From assembly GCF_964204645.1 (NCBI RefSeq), contig NC_134025.1, positions 21,732,001 to 21,796,000 on the forward strand: DNA of 64,000 nt, in the 5' to 3' direction. The position numbers and the translations under genes were made by a program. The stretch comes from Tubulanus polymorphus. Taxonomy: Eukaryota > Nemertea > Palaeonemertea > Tubulaniformes > Tubulanidae. Under the pieces are notes generated by a model. That model made no database searches. It saw only the letters and a program-made list of their open reading frames with translations, and was not told the origin of the DNA. Of this stretch, positions 25,860-41,200 are shown piece by piece; within the stretch, counting starts at the first letter, position 1, and each line of letters begins with the position of its first letter.

Positions 25860-28365
25860 ATGTGCATTCCGGGCGATAAGGGTTTCTATGTCGGAGTATT
25901 CGTGACCATACTACTAGCTACTTTGTGCATGGGACATTCCGGACACCACACTCGACGCCAAAGAGGTGAATCGTCGCAAGATAGAGATAACAAATTTCAT
26001 GACCCGAAAGTTATCAGAGATAAAGAGTAAGTCCGTTTTTTAAACGCTTTTCGAGCAAATTTGTGAATAGTCTAAAATCAAAGCCGTTTTTTGCCGCACA
26101 TTCATTTCTATCGAAAACAAGCTACCCCGGTAATGGGAATCTTTTTCTGAGCTGTTCGCGAGTACTTATTCAACTGTACTTTTCAGGCATATCCAAGAAC
26201 ACTACGATGGCAAAGCAGCCGTAAATACCAGCGAAATGACGGACGAAGAATTAGAATTTCATTACTTTAAGTAAGATTTAAATTTGAAAAGTGTCGAGTG
26301 ATTACCGAACCAGGTATCCTAAAATCACTGGTACGCGTCACCGCCAGACAACGTTGACTTTTTCGTCCGAATTCCGTCCAAATCCCACTCAACCGAATTC
26401 TATCCATCCTCTGCAGTTATATCGTTTGCTATACGGATTCCATCTGCCAAATAATTTTCCAATGGTCTGTCTAAAATTCTGATTGAGGAACCTTTGACAT
26501 TAGAAACCTATAATATGAATTTCAAAACCTTTTATTGTTTTTTGAATGAAAATTTTCCAAAAGGACTCCGAAGATGGGTGGAAGGATACCATCCGAAACG
26601 TTGAAAAAATTATGATAACATTTGTTTCAATTCGATATTGTGGGTTTCTCTCAATCATATTCATCAAGATTGGAAATAGCGTCAACTATTTACAACCCCT
26701 TGACGTGGTTGAATTATCCATTTTCAAAATTTCAAACAAAATCGGTTAATTTTGGTTAATTCAGGGCTGACAAGCTCTGAAAAGTGATATCAGTAACAAA
26801 CTGAATTTTTTCAGTAACATTTCATTGAAATATGAAAGATTAATCAGTAATCAACAGTAAGATCCGCAGTAACACCTTTCATATTTGGAACGCATCAAAA
26901 CAATCAAATAATAAGTATTTCTCGGGATAAAATAGTAACAAATACTGAAAATCAGGAACAGTTGATGACAGCTCCTGTTTATTGAACTTAAACCATAGTT
27001 CAGTTAGTTCATTGAACTTAAACCATAAATCATACTTCTGAACGCATCAAAACAGTCAAATAATAAGTATTTCTCAGGGAAAAAATAGTAACAAATACTA
27101 GAAATTAGGAACAGTTGATGGCAGCTCCTGTTTATTCAAAACTCATTGAACTTAACCCTTTCAGTGCGTCTACTCCGCAGTGCGGTGTATAAATCGGTGA
27201 TGAATTTTGCTAGTACACCGCACTGCGATGTATTGATGTCATTAGTAATTAGTCTTTATCTCTATTGAATATGGCAGCACCTGTCAAACATAGTGAAATA
27301 TCAGTAACTAACGATACACTGCACCACGGTGTAGACGCACTATAGTGGTATTCCCATTATTCAACACACTAGTGGAATTTTTCAAAATTTTCAAATTATC
27401 TCCAGCACTATAGGGTATTAATTAGTCAGCACTGAAAGAGTTAAAACCAAAAGGCTAGAAATTGGTAACAAAAGACTAGTACAAAGTGAACACATTCTGC
27501 TGAACTTCTATCAAACAAATACAAAATAATTTTCTTTCAGACTACATGACTTGGATAACAATACTAAACTGGATGGCTTAGAGATTCTGCACGCTATCAG
27601 TCACATGCTTCCCTACGACGAGGAGGTCGGGGCTAAGAAACCGGATCTGAAGGGCAAAACCGCCGAAGAAGTTCAAAAACTAATGGAAGAGCATAAAGAA
27701 CAAGAACTCAAGTATTACACAGGTCGGTAATGTCCATCGGTAAACAAATTTGATTACAGGACAAACAAGACGAAGGCTTATATAGCCCGTCTCAGTATCG
27801 CCTAAAACATTCAAATATAAACAAGTCATTTCCTTTGGAACTTTAAACGAAGCGAAAACATTTTCAAATATGCATGCATACATATTGCGATGTGACACTT
27901 TTGTTGAATATACAGTAGAACTTGCTTAATTCCGATTTTTCAATCCGGATTTTCGTTTAATTCGCCTGATTCATTTGGTCCGTTTAACCTTGAACCATGT
28001 AAACTATAGTTCATAATTTGGATTTTAAAACTAAGGACAAAACGGGGCTTTTCTAAGCCAAATTAATCAGAGCCGAATTGGTTTCTTGCTTTTTGAAATC
28101 TTAGCAAAAAAAATTCCGGACCTTTCTCGGAGGGCGCATTCGAATTTTGGAGGGGGTAAACCAATCAACCCCTAAATCTGCCCTGGATTCCTACATCCGA
28201 CGATCATTCCGAAGAATTCTTAAATATCCTTTTACAGATATCATAGACCGGGTATTAGAAGACGATGACATCGACAACGATGGTTACTTAACCTATTTGG
28301 AATATGTATTAGCGCGCAGGCGCGACGAAGCTCAACATCAAAAGGCGGAGCAGGGCAAACAATAA
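25860..28365 (+). CDS. MCFD2: MCFD2-like two-EF-hand secretory protein
   Basis: Four coding exons join in phase: 25860-26026, 26187-26270, 27541-27722, 28238-28365 (186 residues). The start ATG follows directly on an acceptor (GATCACAG). Residues 1-26 form a signal peptide (hydrophobic VGVFVTILLATLC). Two canonical EF-hand loops follow: residues 87-98 (DLDNNTKLDGLE) and 155-166 (DIDNDGYLTYLE), each with acidic ligands at positions 1, 3 and 12. HYFKLHDLDN and the DGLE motif match MCFD2, the luminal calcium-binding partner of the LMAN1/ERGIC-53 lectin that exports glycoproteins from the ER. It is about 40 residues longer than the human protein, through a basic segment after the signal peptide and a charged insert between the EF-hands. 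CGREF1 is the related alternative. There is no KDEL-type tail. Confidence 0.9.
27156..27440. mobile_element. piggyBac-like MITE, copy 1 (MCFD2 intron 2)
   Basis: Flanked by TTAA at 27152-27155 and 27441-27444, the target site typical of piggyBac elements. The ends are CCCTTTCAGTGC and GCACTGAAAGAG, 285 bp in all. Inside, ACTCCGCAGTGCGGTGTA and TACACCGCACTGCG form a second set of inverted words. Related copies lie at 35,434-35,692 and 50,543-50,762. Confidence 0.85.
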
Positions 28366-28466
28366 TAACGAAATATTCTCTGTTTTTTTTCGAATTTCAT
28401 GAATGTATGTATATTTTTGTAAAACCACTCCATCGTGTCTGTACAATAATAAGGTCAGTATTTTCT

Positions 28467-28472
28467 AATAAA
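28467..28472 (+). promoter_or_regulatory. polyadenylation signal of MCFD2
   Basis: AATAAA about 100 bases after the MCFD2 stop codon, followed by a T/GT-rich stretch. It is the only canonical hexamer close behind the gene. Confidence 0.6.
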
Positions 28473-29251
28473 TGTATGTATATATACATGCATACGAATA
28501 CAGCATAACAGCACATTATATTGTAGCGCTTTTACAAAACGAAATTACTTACGTTGCCATTTGTAAAGAACTCTCTGTCTCTCTCAATACAGAATTTTTA
28601 ACAAAATAATTTCAAAGTATATGTACAGCTTAAACGATTTTGGAGCCTTTTGACCATAAACAGTCAACCCCCCAATATGCCAACCCCACCCCCCAATCAA
28701 AAGCGCCAACCCCCCTAAGGCCAGGTTTTTTATTAGGATGGATCGTCTGTATTTTGTCTTGGAACTATTCAAAATGAACCCTTAAAATACTGTTGTACTC
28801 TCTATATCCTTAAAATCCTCAATCACCGACGTGGGCACTAAATCGAGGGTTGACTGTAAATTAAAACAAATACAGCAGAATCGGCTCAAGTAGAATCTGA
28901 CACCCAACTCCAATATTTCGAAAATATTTTTCGGACCCAATATACAAAATGCAAACTATCGAACTAAAATATCGCTCGCTATGAATAATATCGTAATGGT
29001 TCATAAAGAACCAATTTGAGCCTTAAGAAATCTGATGTACCATACAGTTATAACAAATGTATTCCCAGCTCCCCTAACGACCTTATACGCACGAAAGTGG
29101 CCAGGACGAGCGGATCAGATGGTATCCGTGGAATGTAGGTAACAGCCTTCAGAGTGAAAGTTAGCGACTTTCGATTACCGATACTAGCCGAGCACGCGAG
29201 GCACGAGATAAAGCGCAAAACATTCGAAATATTCGCGACAACGATTTTCCA

Positions 29252-32200
29252 TCATCGTAGTTTTACCGTGTTGTCGCCGACGTACTGCAAAAAATCCGTC
29301 CTCAGTAAATCCGATGATTTCGCCTCTTCATCCGTCACCCAGCGCCAACAAAAACGACTTTGCTTACCATCCCTGTAAAAAAAAAAACATTGACTTATCA
29401 ATATTTTCCCTACATTGGGCCGGTATCATTCATAGTATCAAATTTACTGTATATTTTCATCAAATGTACAGTCGAGCACACTTGGGTTGGATTTATAATG
29501 CCAAATTTCTGCATAACCATATGAACCATTTTCTATACGGTGCTTGCAATGTTATATTCGTCCACTAAGTCAGATTTGCAGACACTCGGACAAAAATCCT
29601 TCTTCCAAACAGATACGACCTACTTGAACAGGCTTTTTAATATATATTGCATTAACTAACGACAGGGTGGACACTCTCGACCCGTTTACAAATCCCCCCC
29701 GCCCCCCCCCCCCCAGTTCTCCCTGATTTCTCCATGCGATTACACAAAATTCCCAGAGTGAATGAATCATCAGAGAAATTTCTTGAGGTTTGAAATGTTA
29801 AGATTCATTCACTTATCATTGAATCACGTACTGAAACACGTGGTTGCTAGAATTATCCGAATTTCAGATTTTTGGTAAAATTTGTCGAATTCCCGAGTTT
29901 CCCTGACTTTTTCTAGACGTTTCGGCCCCACTCCGCGCGGTGGCGCCACCCCGCCAGCAGCAGAACACAAACACGGCCATTCTCTCAATTTTCAATGATA
30001 GAAATCGTGTGTGTATTTCAATTATTTCGGCTGTTAGGGTTTTAAGGCACAATATAAGTTGATGATGTGATATGGCGATGTTAATTAATGATAATTCCGC
30101 AGTGAAGCTGAACGGTGCCGATTGAGTGTACAGCTGCCGAAAACACTGAAATGTGCGTAGTTGAGTAACTATTTGCAGTGAATTGCAGACGAAACATGAA
30201 GCCTTAACGGCCGTTTAAAAAAAAATTATACCAATCGCAATTGTAAAATAAAAATGAGATAGAACCTAAGTTAAAATTCTGGCCATTTCTAAAATGTTAT
30301 TGATTATTATTACTAATTTTTAGTCAGTGCGGAACGTTTAGTTTTCCAACAATAATGAGGGGTGGTAGGTAGTCATGCGATTCAAGTCATCATTTATTAC
30401 GCGTTACTTCCGTGTTGTTGAAAATCTCGCGAGTCCTGGACTAAACCCCAATGAACAATGTGATCTGTGTGCTGGCCACCAAAATGCACACAGATCACAC
30501 TACACTACCCATTACACACTCCAGTACCCACAGCTTTCATATATCCTTCCAAATATTTAGTGGCTTTCTTCCTGGATTTTCCCCGATTCCCTGAGTTTTC
30601 CAGGCCAGTGGCCACCCTGTACCAATATCCACAAAGGTATCTTCAGCGACTGTTGTTCCGGTACCTACTTGTAAGAAGCAATACAGTCCTGTGGAGTTTC
30701 TTCCGTAGACTGGTGTGTTTTTTCGTTGTAGAAATATTTACGTAATCTCGACCTGCTCATTTGCATATGCCACGGAGCTTAAAACGGAAAGAAACAAAAA
30801 CATGATTCACACTAGGTCATTTAGAACGTTCTAGATTAAGTCAGTTCCAATCTAAAACGGACTAAGCGTTCACACTAGTGAAAATTCTGATTAGTCCATT
30901 TTTTGAATGGACAATTTAGACCAACCAAAGATGGGTCCGATCTAAACTTCAGAACGGACCATTTTTCTGTGTGTGAATAGAAGTTTTGCTTTGATTATCG
31001 CCTGTCAATCATTGCATTGCAACTAGCAGGACCAGCTGTGAATGCACAATCTGGTTTGCCCATTCTAAATTGGTCTGTTCCAGGTGTGTTGACCAAATTA
31101 GAATGGACTAACTAGCTACAGTGTGAACAAAGCTTTAACCTAGTCATAATATTAACTCAAAATTGACAAGTGCGTCTATCAACACAAACCTTTGACTGTT
31201 CCGATAAGAAGAATACTCTGAGGTAAATAATGCCGTCCCGTCAAGCTAATGTAGCACTCGCGAGGTAAATGGCCACGACCTTTCACAATTTTATTTGCAA
31301 CACTGAAATTTATTCAAAAATTTTTCGATGAAAACATCGCCACAACTAATGCGGTCTGAAATGCTCGACAATTTTGAGAATTTCAATATTCAATGCCCCC
31401 TGGCGAACATACATTACCTATGACAAAGCTAACAATTATCAAATATCATCACTATAAATTAAGTTGAAATTTTCCTCAAAATCCGTTCTCCAGATATCAA
31501 CAAGAACTGATCACACTTAGATCATCACTGACTGCATAACAATCAACTGATCCAAAACCCTGTCCAATATGTTAAAAGATCTCTTCCCATCACAGTATAC
31601 CCATCACAAATTCCAAAATAAAATGGCAAACCATGAAGAAGCTGGAAGCCTAAGAATTCAGACCAACAATGCACACTTGAGGAACGAAAAAGGTCACAAG
31701 GTCACTATATTGTTTCCGATCAACCCAATTTTCTTGTGGGGATAGGCCCTAGGGGGGACACGAACGGAGTAATAATCAAGAAAATTGATGGAAGCTTCTT
31801 CAAAAAAACTTAACTAAACATTAAAATAGGCAATTTTGCAAACCAACTACGGCCATAAATCAGTCATCTTGATTCCAATGAGGCCAATTTTTGGGCTGCA
31901 GATGCGTCTAGAGTAGGTACTTATAGGTATATAAACCAAATATCGAAACCATACGCATATCAAAGTGCATCAAAAATGTCTCAAGAAAACAAGATTCTGT
32001 TAACAAACAGATGGACAAAAGTGAACTTAGGACAAATGTGACCCCAGTGGACTAAAAGCTAATTTCAAAGGAACGCTCGACAATATAATATCTATATAAA
32101 TTCAATATCACTCACATGAATTCAATATCATGAGTGATAGCCTTATTAATTGAGGATATCCCTGAATTTGGACGCAGTTTAAGTCCAAATAAATCCAACT

Positions 32201-35200
32201 TAAACAGAGTTTTCAATGTAGGCCTACGTATATTAGATGAATTTTTCGAAAAAATTTACCGATCAAATATTTTCGCAGCATCTTCCAGTCGGTACACATC
32301 TTTACACCGTAGGGGAGCCAGGTCGGGTCGGCTGGCCTTGTTTACAGCTTTAATGAACTTTTGGATCTTCTCGATTCTAGAATTCAAGCAGTATGAACAT
32401 AGAGAAACCGTTGTTACTGTGGTATATATTGCTAAGGCAGATCAGGGAAAATTAAATGCACCATTGGGTATACCTGGCTGTAAAATGCAAGTGACGTAAA
32501 TCTTCACCAAACAGAACCAAAGCATCCAATACATGAATGCATGAGACTTTCTTTTGTCCTTTACCCTGAATGTGAAATAGAAAATTTAATCTTTAAAGCT
32601 TGTAAACATTGTAGGCCCTGAGTACTAACTAGGGGTCCAGGGACACCATGCCCACTTGGGAAGTGGTTTCAAATGCTCAACAATCTAACAATTTCAATAT
32701 TCAACGCCCTCTGGTGACCATATACAAAAACCAATGACATTGAAACTCAATACAATCATAAAACATGTCAGCAGCTACGATTTTGTAATTGATTGTGATA
32801 ACAAAAAATGCCTCGTTACCAATTTAATATGGAAATACTAAGTTATTCTACTATTCAACGCCCCCTGGTGACGATATTCAAAACCCAATAACCTTGTAAC
32901 TCACCATATTCATAGAACATGTCATGAACTACAACTTTGCAATTGATCATGGTAACAAAATATGCCTAGGTACCAATATAATAAGGAAATACCAGGTTAT
33001 TCTACTATTCAACGCCCCCTGGTGACCATATAGAATAACTTATTTCCTTAAAACTCACCACAATCATAGATGATGTCATGAGCCACAACTTTGCAATTGA
33101 TTGCGGTAACAAAATATGTATTGGTACGAATATAATATAGAAATACTAAGATATTGTATTATTCAACGCCCCCTGGTGGCCATATACAAAAAACAATGAA
33201 CTTGAAACTCACCCCAATCATAGAACATGTTATACGCTACAACTTTCTAATTCATTGTTGTAACAAAATATGCTTAGGTATCAATATAATGTTGAAAAAC
33301 TTTTTCCCACCTACGAATGAGTACTAATGACACCAAGATGGCCGCCAATTGCGTCATAATTGGCGGATCAAAAATACCTGTCTCAGGTATAAAACATCCC
33401 TTTACAAAGAATACCCATCACAAATTGCAATGAGAAATGGCAAACCAGTAGGAAGCTGCAGGACCTAGAATTCTGGCCAAAATTGACATTTTTGGGCACT
33501 AAAAAGGTCATAGGACGGCCATCTTGAGTCATATGGACCCAATTTTTCTTATGCTGATGGGCCCTTGGTAGATTCAAATATAATCGAAAGATCAATGTTG
33601 ATCAATTGATCAAAGCGTCTTCAAAATTTCCCTCGTAAACTTCGAAAATGTGTAAAAAGTGCTGATTTTGGCGAACAACAATGGCTGCCAGTCGGCCATC
33701 TTGATTCTGACAGGGCCATTTTTTGGGCTGAAGATGTGTCTAGGGTAGATGCATGTATAACCAAATATCAATACATTACCTTGAAGCGTCTTCAAAACTT
33801 CCCAAAATAACTGGATTCCGTCTACGAACGGACGGACGGACCACGGACGAAAAGTGAACGCAATAGCCCGCTGGGACTAAGTCCCAAGTGGGCTAAAAAG
33901 GTAACAGGGCCAAAAGTATTTCATAATGATGCTGTGTCCATACTAGGAATTTCAAAACCCAAGATGACCACGCACGTGAGAAGTTCAAATTGGGGTTTGA
34001 AATCAAAGTTGTTACACCATCAAACGCAATAATTTGTTGAGCTAAATCTGAGACGAAATATGCCCGGGTTAGAGAGTAACGTCGATTATTAGGTGCAATG
34101 TGTTGCAATGGTAGATGCTACATGCCATCTAGTTTGATGGCATCCTTCATGTCAAAGCCCTGCTTCACTTCCAGCAGGTGTGGTGGGTTTGCAAGGGACA
34201 CCGAATCAAAACGAATCCGACAAAATCTTCCAACCAAATAAATGACAGGGATAATCCCTATTTTAAGATCAACATTATTGAATATGATAGCATCGCACCT
34301 TTTTCGAAAAAAACCTCGGGTAAAATAACCCAAGTCGAAAAGTCATGGTCTGCATACCTCTCCAAACAGTTCCTGAACGATTTCCACTTCTAGGAGCGTG
34401 TCGCGGGGAATCTCTAACTTGACGTCATCGAATTTCATCCATTTGCTTCCGGGGACACCATTCCATCGGAACACATATGAACGCTGAATTTCCATTTAAG
34501 AAAAAAAAAACATTTTTTACTCGTTCAATTTTAATCATCCATCATATCCAACAACTTTTTCAAAAGGTCATCAATATCATCCTCCCTTGAACCTGATGGC
34601 GGTATCACGAGAATACCCCCGTATCAAGAAATCAAGTCATGGACAGGGTTCAGCGCTGAAGGGTTTTAAAAGAAAACTCTACTTACGCCCATGCCTAGAA
34701 AATAAGATATATTCTCAGAGCCACAAACTACACATCTATAATCGTAGACACTCTTGATTTTTTTCAAACAACCGGTCGTCAGTATTTCGGCGGGTTCGGA
34801 CATGTATCGATGGTTCACTTCATCCTACAGGCGAATGCACATATAAGTGTTCACCTCCAAGTAAATTCTAGCACCAAAGTACGATAAACTACGGCAAGCC
34901 ATTGCGGCCATAAGATTTTATTTTTCTAAGTTGAAATTCAAAATTCGAAAATTTCGACTTCCTTGCTCAAAATTTTGACAAACTCATAATTTTTGACTTA
35001 GTAAGTCGAAATTCTTTTTAAACTCAAAATTTAGATTTTATAAAATTTTGTGTTAAGAAGTTGAAATTTAAACTTAGAAAAAAAAACATGGCCGCAATGC
35101 TCTTAATAAACTAATCGGTCAATTTTACCTTCAGTAACTTCTGAAACTTGGTTTTTGGATCATCTTTGGTTTTTTCAGCTCTCACTTCATCCGGTACCTG

Positions 35201-38200
35201 CAAAAGGAAGCAAAAGACGGTTTGAAAATTTTATGGCTCCATCTTGCGCTACAGCATTTTTGAAAAATCATCACTAACAGTCGAGCTTATTGCATGAGAA
35301 ACCTGTCTACAGTACCTTCCACTTTTTGAAACATCTTTGTCTCATATCAGCCTGACGGCCTTCGTATAGATTCCTGAAAAGAAAAGATCGCCATATTGAA
35401 GATTCCAATAGGTGCTTCAGATTTGTATGCTTCACCCTTTCAGCGCATCTACACCGCAGTGCAGTGTATAAATCGGTAATGATTTTTGCTAGTACACCGC
35501 ACCATGGTGTATTGATGTAATTAGTTTTATTCTCTAACGAAAGATGGCAGCGCCCGTCAAACATAGTGAAATATTAGTAACTAATGACAGACACGCTATA
35601 GCAGTATGCATGGGGGTAGAATTTTTTTAAGATTTTCTTATCTCCAACATTTGTGGGTATCAATAAATCAGCTCTGAAAGGGTTTTAAATACAAAAGCTA
35701 CAATACATACATAAGTAACTGTACATCGTAGTTTGTGCCGGAGCAAATAAAACTTACGGATTTTGAGCGAACGCTTGTATTTTCTGGAGATTCGTTGCTT
35801 GAATGATACCAAGCCTAAAAGGCAAGAATTAAAACAGTACTGGTAATAGCATTATGAAACATATCTGCTAAACATGCACGATCAATGTTGGAAGATTCGA
35901 TTGATGGAACTAGTAAGCAGTGGCCAGGCATTGTCTGGGAAGCTGTTATTAGTCTGCAATTATTCTTAATATGGAACAATGAGCATCAAGGATGTTGTGA
36001 GTTCGGTCAATCTGTGTCATTCCAATTGCCAGATTATGTTAATGTTCAACGGTGAATAAGAGGATCAGCCATGAGTTAACTGGAAGTGGGAATGATGGAG
36101 GAACTAGGAGATACCCTACAGTTGGCAGGTTGTTGTGTTGAAGGTTGAGTGTGAAAGCAGCCGCTGCCTTTCAACCATAGTAGATTCGACCATTAGGTAC
36201 AGGGCCGTCGGAACAGGGGCAGCCAAAGCCGCCCCACTTTTTTGCTTAACAAAAATTTTTTTCAAAAGCACGCTGTACCGCGTAGCAGCTCGTCGTTCTC
36301 TGTACTAGGTGGTTGGCTCACGACTTCTCATGCTTCTGTGAATGAGACCGTGCAATGGCCCCAAAACGCATCTCCGGCGATTGAATTTTCAAAATTTTTC
36401 TAGGGGAGGGCCCCAGACCACCCTTCAGAAATAAGCCTCGCCACTGAAAAATTCCTTCCGACGGCTCTGAAGTACAAAAAAAAAACTTTCATGAACCGCC
36501 GATTTAAAGCTCAATTTTTGAGAATTTTATCAATTTTTCAAAACAGTGTAAAATGGATATAAAAACGATGATTTATCTGGACTGCACAACCCTAATGATT
36601 CGATTAAGACCTATTTGAGGTATGCACACCCAAAATTAAGTGAAATATCCCAAAAAGATCGTGGACAATAGAAAATGAATAGACTTTAGTATAAATACAA
36701 GACTTACTCTTCGTTAGAGTTATTTATATATTCGATGAATGGATGGTCCATTTGCAGTATGTGTAACGGCACAAGCTCTTCGACATCATTTTCAGAATGT
36801 TTCAAACTGTCCATTGAAATGTTCGCCTCAAACAAATAATCATGCACTCCATCGGCGTCCGGTTTCAACCATTTACATACGATATACCTACAAACGAAGA
36901 TTTTAAAAATATAACTTTCTTCGAAGATTCAGCTTAAACATCTTATAACACAGACATCTGACTCGGTACCGATTTACTAAAATCGATTTCGACAAACATT
37001 CAAATTCTCTGATTCTTCTGACGTCAATATCGTTGCGAAAGGTTAACAGTCCCAGCGCAACCGAGTAAGATGGAGTCAACTGTATTTAGGGTTTCTATCA
37101 ATATTGTCGACGACACTATAGCTGCTTTTATCTACAAACTTACAAACTTGGTCTGAAGTATTTTCGCATATACCAGAAAATGCTTGTTATCTTAATTTCC
37201 ACACCATTTTAAAGAAATGAAATTCAGATATTCGCCAGTGATTCTTGGGTTTTTATCAGAACGTACATTCAATAGATAAGCAGTGGACGCTATGCCAGTG
37301 CGTCACAGTAGTACTGAACATAGACGGATTCGACTATCAAAAAGAAACGTTTTAAGTAGTGTTTACCTTTCGGAGTTCGCTGGACGACTCGTGACTGGTT
37401 TGAATATAGCTACGTGCTCAAATATGAGATACATCAGATATATCAAACCAACACTGAACGAAGTGAATATATCGAATAATTTACACACAAAATGTCCACC
37501 TGCAAAAATCAAATCATAGCGATTTAGTACAGTGAGATTCACGAGAAAATTTTCAAAAGGCCATTGCAATGATCAGAAAAATTCATCAAAGCAGTACTCA
37601 AAAGGTTAAGATTTTCTTCTAATATAAAACAATCGCATTAGATACTTATTGATAAAGCAAATAAAGTGAAGATAAATACCAGTAATCAAACAATCCAATA
37701 ACCTACCTTCTCTTAATATTGAAAGCGCACATAAAAACTGGCATAGGTAAAGACGTTTTGACAAGATTTCTTGAATATTTTCGTGACCTTCAACAGAAAA
37801 TCCCTACAACAAATATCAGATAGAAGCGAATATGAGAACTTTTTGAAGTTGAAAATACGTATCAGATACTAAGAAGAAATTTGGAGATATTTCTTACGCC
37901 GTCTGCCATAACAAAATGAACACCTTTATCATCAGTGTTTTCCATTACAAATTTCCTGAATGCTATCAAATTCGCCGGGTTGTAAATATCACCATCACCT
38001 TCAACACCTTTAGCACCTTGAAACGAAAAAATAAGAAACCATACTAACAAGGAAACTACTATCAGAATGTACTAAATGAGTGATGACAATCAATCTAATA
38101 AGTATGAGTCAGTCTTATCAATTCAGGTTTTTGGACTTATTTTGGAGCGACGTGGATAAGCGGTTTGAGCATTCAACTCAGGGATGTGAGGTCACACATT

Positions 38201-41200
38201 CAAACCCTGTCCAGTACCGAGGTAAGACATTTATGGTACCCACATCACCTCTCCTCACCCAGGATCATGGGTATCTGGCCTGATGGCTGAATCCTGAGCG
38301 TAGTAGCTTGGATGTTTTTTCACCAGAGAGATAGACTGATGAGCAGTTAGTGATGCAGGCTAGGGGTAATTATACTCTAAAAATCATCATTACCGTAAAA
38401 TGGTTCAAACAGTTCACTGGGAGCTGCATGGAATTCCTCCAGTTTAAAATCGCACGGCCCACGCAGAGTCATTCCGAACCCTTTAGCCGTACACTGCCTC
38501 CTCCATAACACGTACTCGCTAAAACCACCAGGACCGGCGCAAATATCAGCAAAATATAACAGTTCACCTTTCTCAACCGAAGACATCTATAAGGAGAAAC
38601 AAACAGTGATTAAGGCTTCAAATAAACAGTTTTTCCATGAAGTTGCCAACAACCATCAACTCTGAAAACTATTTGTTATATGAAATCATAGTTATTTTAG
38701 TTATTTTTCAAGACTAAATTGGATATGAATGTCAACTTTTGCGAGCTATGAACTTTTTTGAAGTGATCTCCAATAAAATATTCTTTCGAAAAGAAAGTTA
38801 AGAAAAACTACCGGTACCATCCAACTTGATATCGGACAAAGTTCCTCCGAGAGAGCCTAGATATCACATCATCATTACAAAATTAGTTTTAAAGCGATAA
38901 GAATTTTCACTTAGCTACCGTAGATACTTTTAACACATCACCGTCAGAAAAATCAAATGACGGTTGTAGATACCAGATGCCAAGATTCTTCAGAATTTCT
39001 AACCAACAACTTATGTGATTTTCATAATTCAGTGAGTTCGTCCAAAAGACATAATTAAACCATTGGTTTCGGGTATTCAGTTATTGCAAAATGAATACTT
39101 TACTTACACCATCTTTATCTTTCGGATCGGTGAACATGAAATCTGATATAGCGTCCATATTGGCCATTTTCATAGCTGCTCTGAAAATCAATCAATAAAA
39201 TGAACAAATAATACACAAATCATAAACAGGAAACAGAGAGCTACGAACGATTTGAATTCAATCAAATTTGTATACCGGTACTTATTTTTAAGAATATCGT
39301 CGCATATTCAAATCTAATATTTGTTTTTGATATCAGGAACGGAATGATGATATCAAAGCCACGATCACATGGAAACAAATTGACGCGGGCCTAACTGGCA
39401 GAGATCAAATTTGGCCCGTGCCTAATAAGCTTAGAGAGCACGTTCACATTCAAACTAAACAATGCTTAAACAAAGTGAGTCACTTCCAGAACCAGTTGCA
39501 ATTCACATTAATAATTTAGTACGCAGCCTAATATGGCATGAGCCAAAAATGTTCGTGTGTTCCTCGCTAGTTTACTCTGCATGTTCTCAACGGGAACGAA
39601 TGAACCAGCATATCAAACAATGTCGGTTTACCTGTTCTGGAAAATACCGCCACGAATTGTTTCATATGGATTGGATCTTGTTCGTGCCCTTCTCATTTCA
39701 TCGCCTTCTAAGTTATCAAACACGCTCTGTTAACGAGTTTAAACAAGTTTTTAATTCAATATAATGATTCCCAGGAAATTGTATCCATCCTAAAGAAGAT
39801 TTAGTCTGGCCGCCTTTTTCCATGTCAAGTTGAACCGTGTTATAACAAGTTTATCACCTGATACAACTACCGTAACTAAAAATTGTGTTCCAAATAAGAA
39901 ATATGATTTATTTCATACTAAATATCATAACAAACTATTTAGTTGAATAACTAATACACTTCCTGGATCTTTTTGATGAGATTCTACTTAAGACTATCAA
40001 TTCCCTCACTTTTGATAAGAATTGACATTTGTTTTATCTTTTACCAACGAAAATGAGCAACCGCATAAGTTCAACTAGAACCTGTTGCAACCCCCATATA
40101 CTTCAACATTAAAAACCAAAAGATGTAACAGTTTAACATGAATTACTTTTGTATTAACTGCTTGGTATAAGAGGACGCTTTGGTCTACTAACCTTGCATT
40201 TCAGAACACTCTCTAAGGTTTCCTCACTGATGAAGTTCGTTTCATCATCAATACTCAACTTTTTCTACAATAGAGACATGGGGGAGATAATCAGATCTTC
40301 AGATCCAAAAAGCAAAATAACTTATCATAACTTATAATATCTGGTATCAAAATACAGTCAGCAGAGAACACTTGCTGATCAATGGTCGAATGCCTTGCTT
40401 AACAACTCTTGATGAAGGGACATCGGGACAATTCTATGAATCTATACTTACAGGCCCTTCTTTCATCCATTCTCTTAGTGTTTCAATATCAGGTATCGGC
40501 ATCGTGGCAGATGGAATCCATTCGATGATTTCATCTTCGGAAACCTATGAAAAAATGATGAAATATTAGCAGCAATCACACAAGCGTTTTGGGTCCCGGA
40601 ACAACCAATCACACAGGTGCTAAATGGGCCTGTGCCTGTTTGGCCCGACCGAAAACATCGGACCAGGCTCGAGCCAAATTTTAGCACAGGTAAAATTATT
40701 GCGTGTGAATTGCAACTGGATCTGGAAGTGTCTCACTACGATTTGTTTGAGCATTGTTCAGTAGCGAATGAGTGGTGAATACACTCTCTAATTAGGCACG
40801 GGCCAAATCTTATTCAGGCGACTAAATTTTAGTAAGGTCAAATTTCCAGTAATCAAACATTGGATACCATCAGATAGTAAATTTAAATGGAGTTTCCTTA
40901 AACCTGGATTTAATGAACAAAATTGAGGGATTAACCCTGCTTAAATCTAAAAGAGTATGTATGTGCCCCTCATACAAGTGCATAGATATGATTTATACTT
41001 AACTAAGCCTAGGAAATTGTAGCATTTCAACAGTCTAACTATAAACATTTTCACTTCTTAAATTCAGTACCTTCTCCGATTCAAAATCCCACTCCGTTTC
41101 CTTCGCCTCAAATCCTTTTATTGCCAAACCGAGACCTCGTCGACCCCTCTGCTTTGATGCTTCGACTATATCGACACGACCTTGTCCCCGTCTGCCGAGA

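Noticed and set aside
34118-34333. Minus-strand frame proposed as a CMTR1 exon between 34,358 and 32,565
   Set aside because: It does not match the family. The expected segment ([24 protein letters not shown]) is encoded at 32,565-32,474 with correct splice sites and phases.
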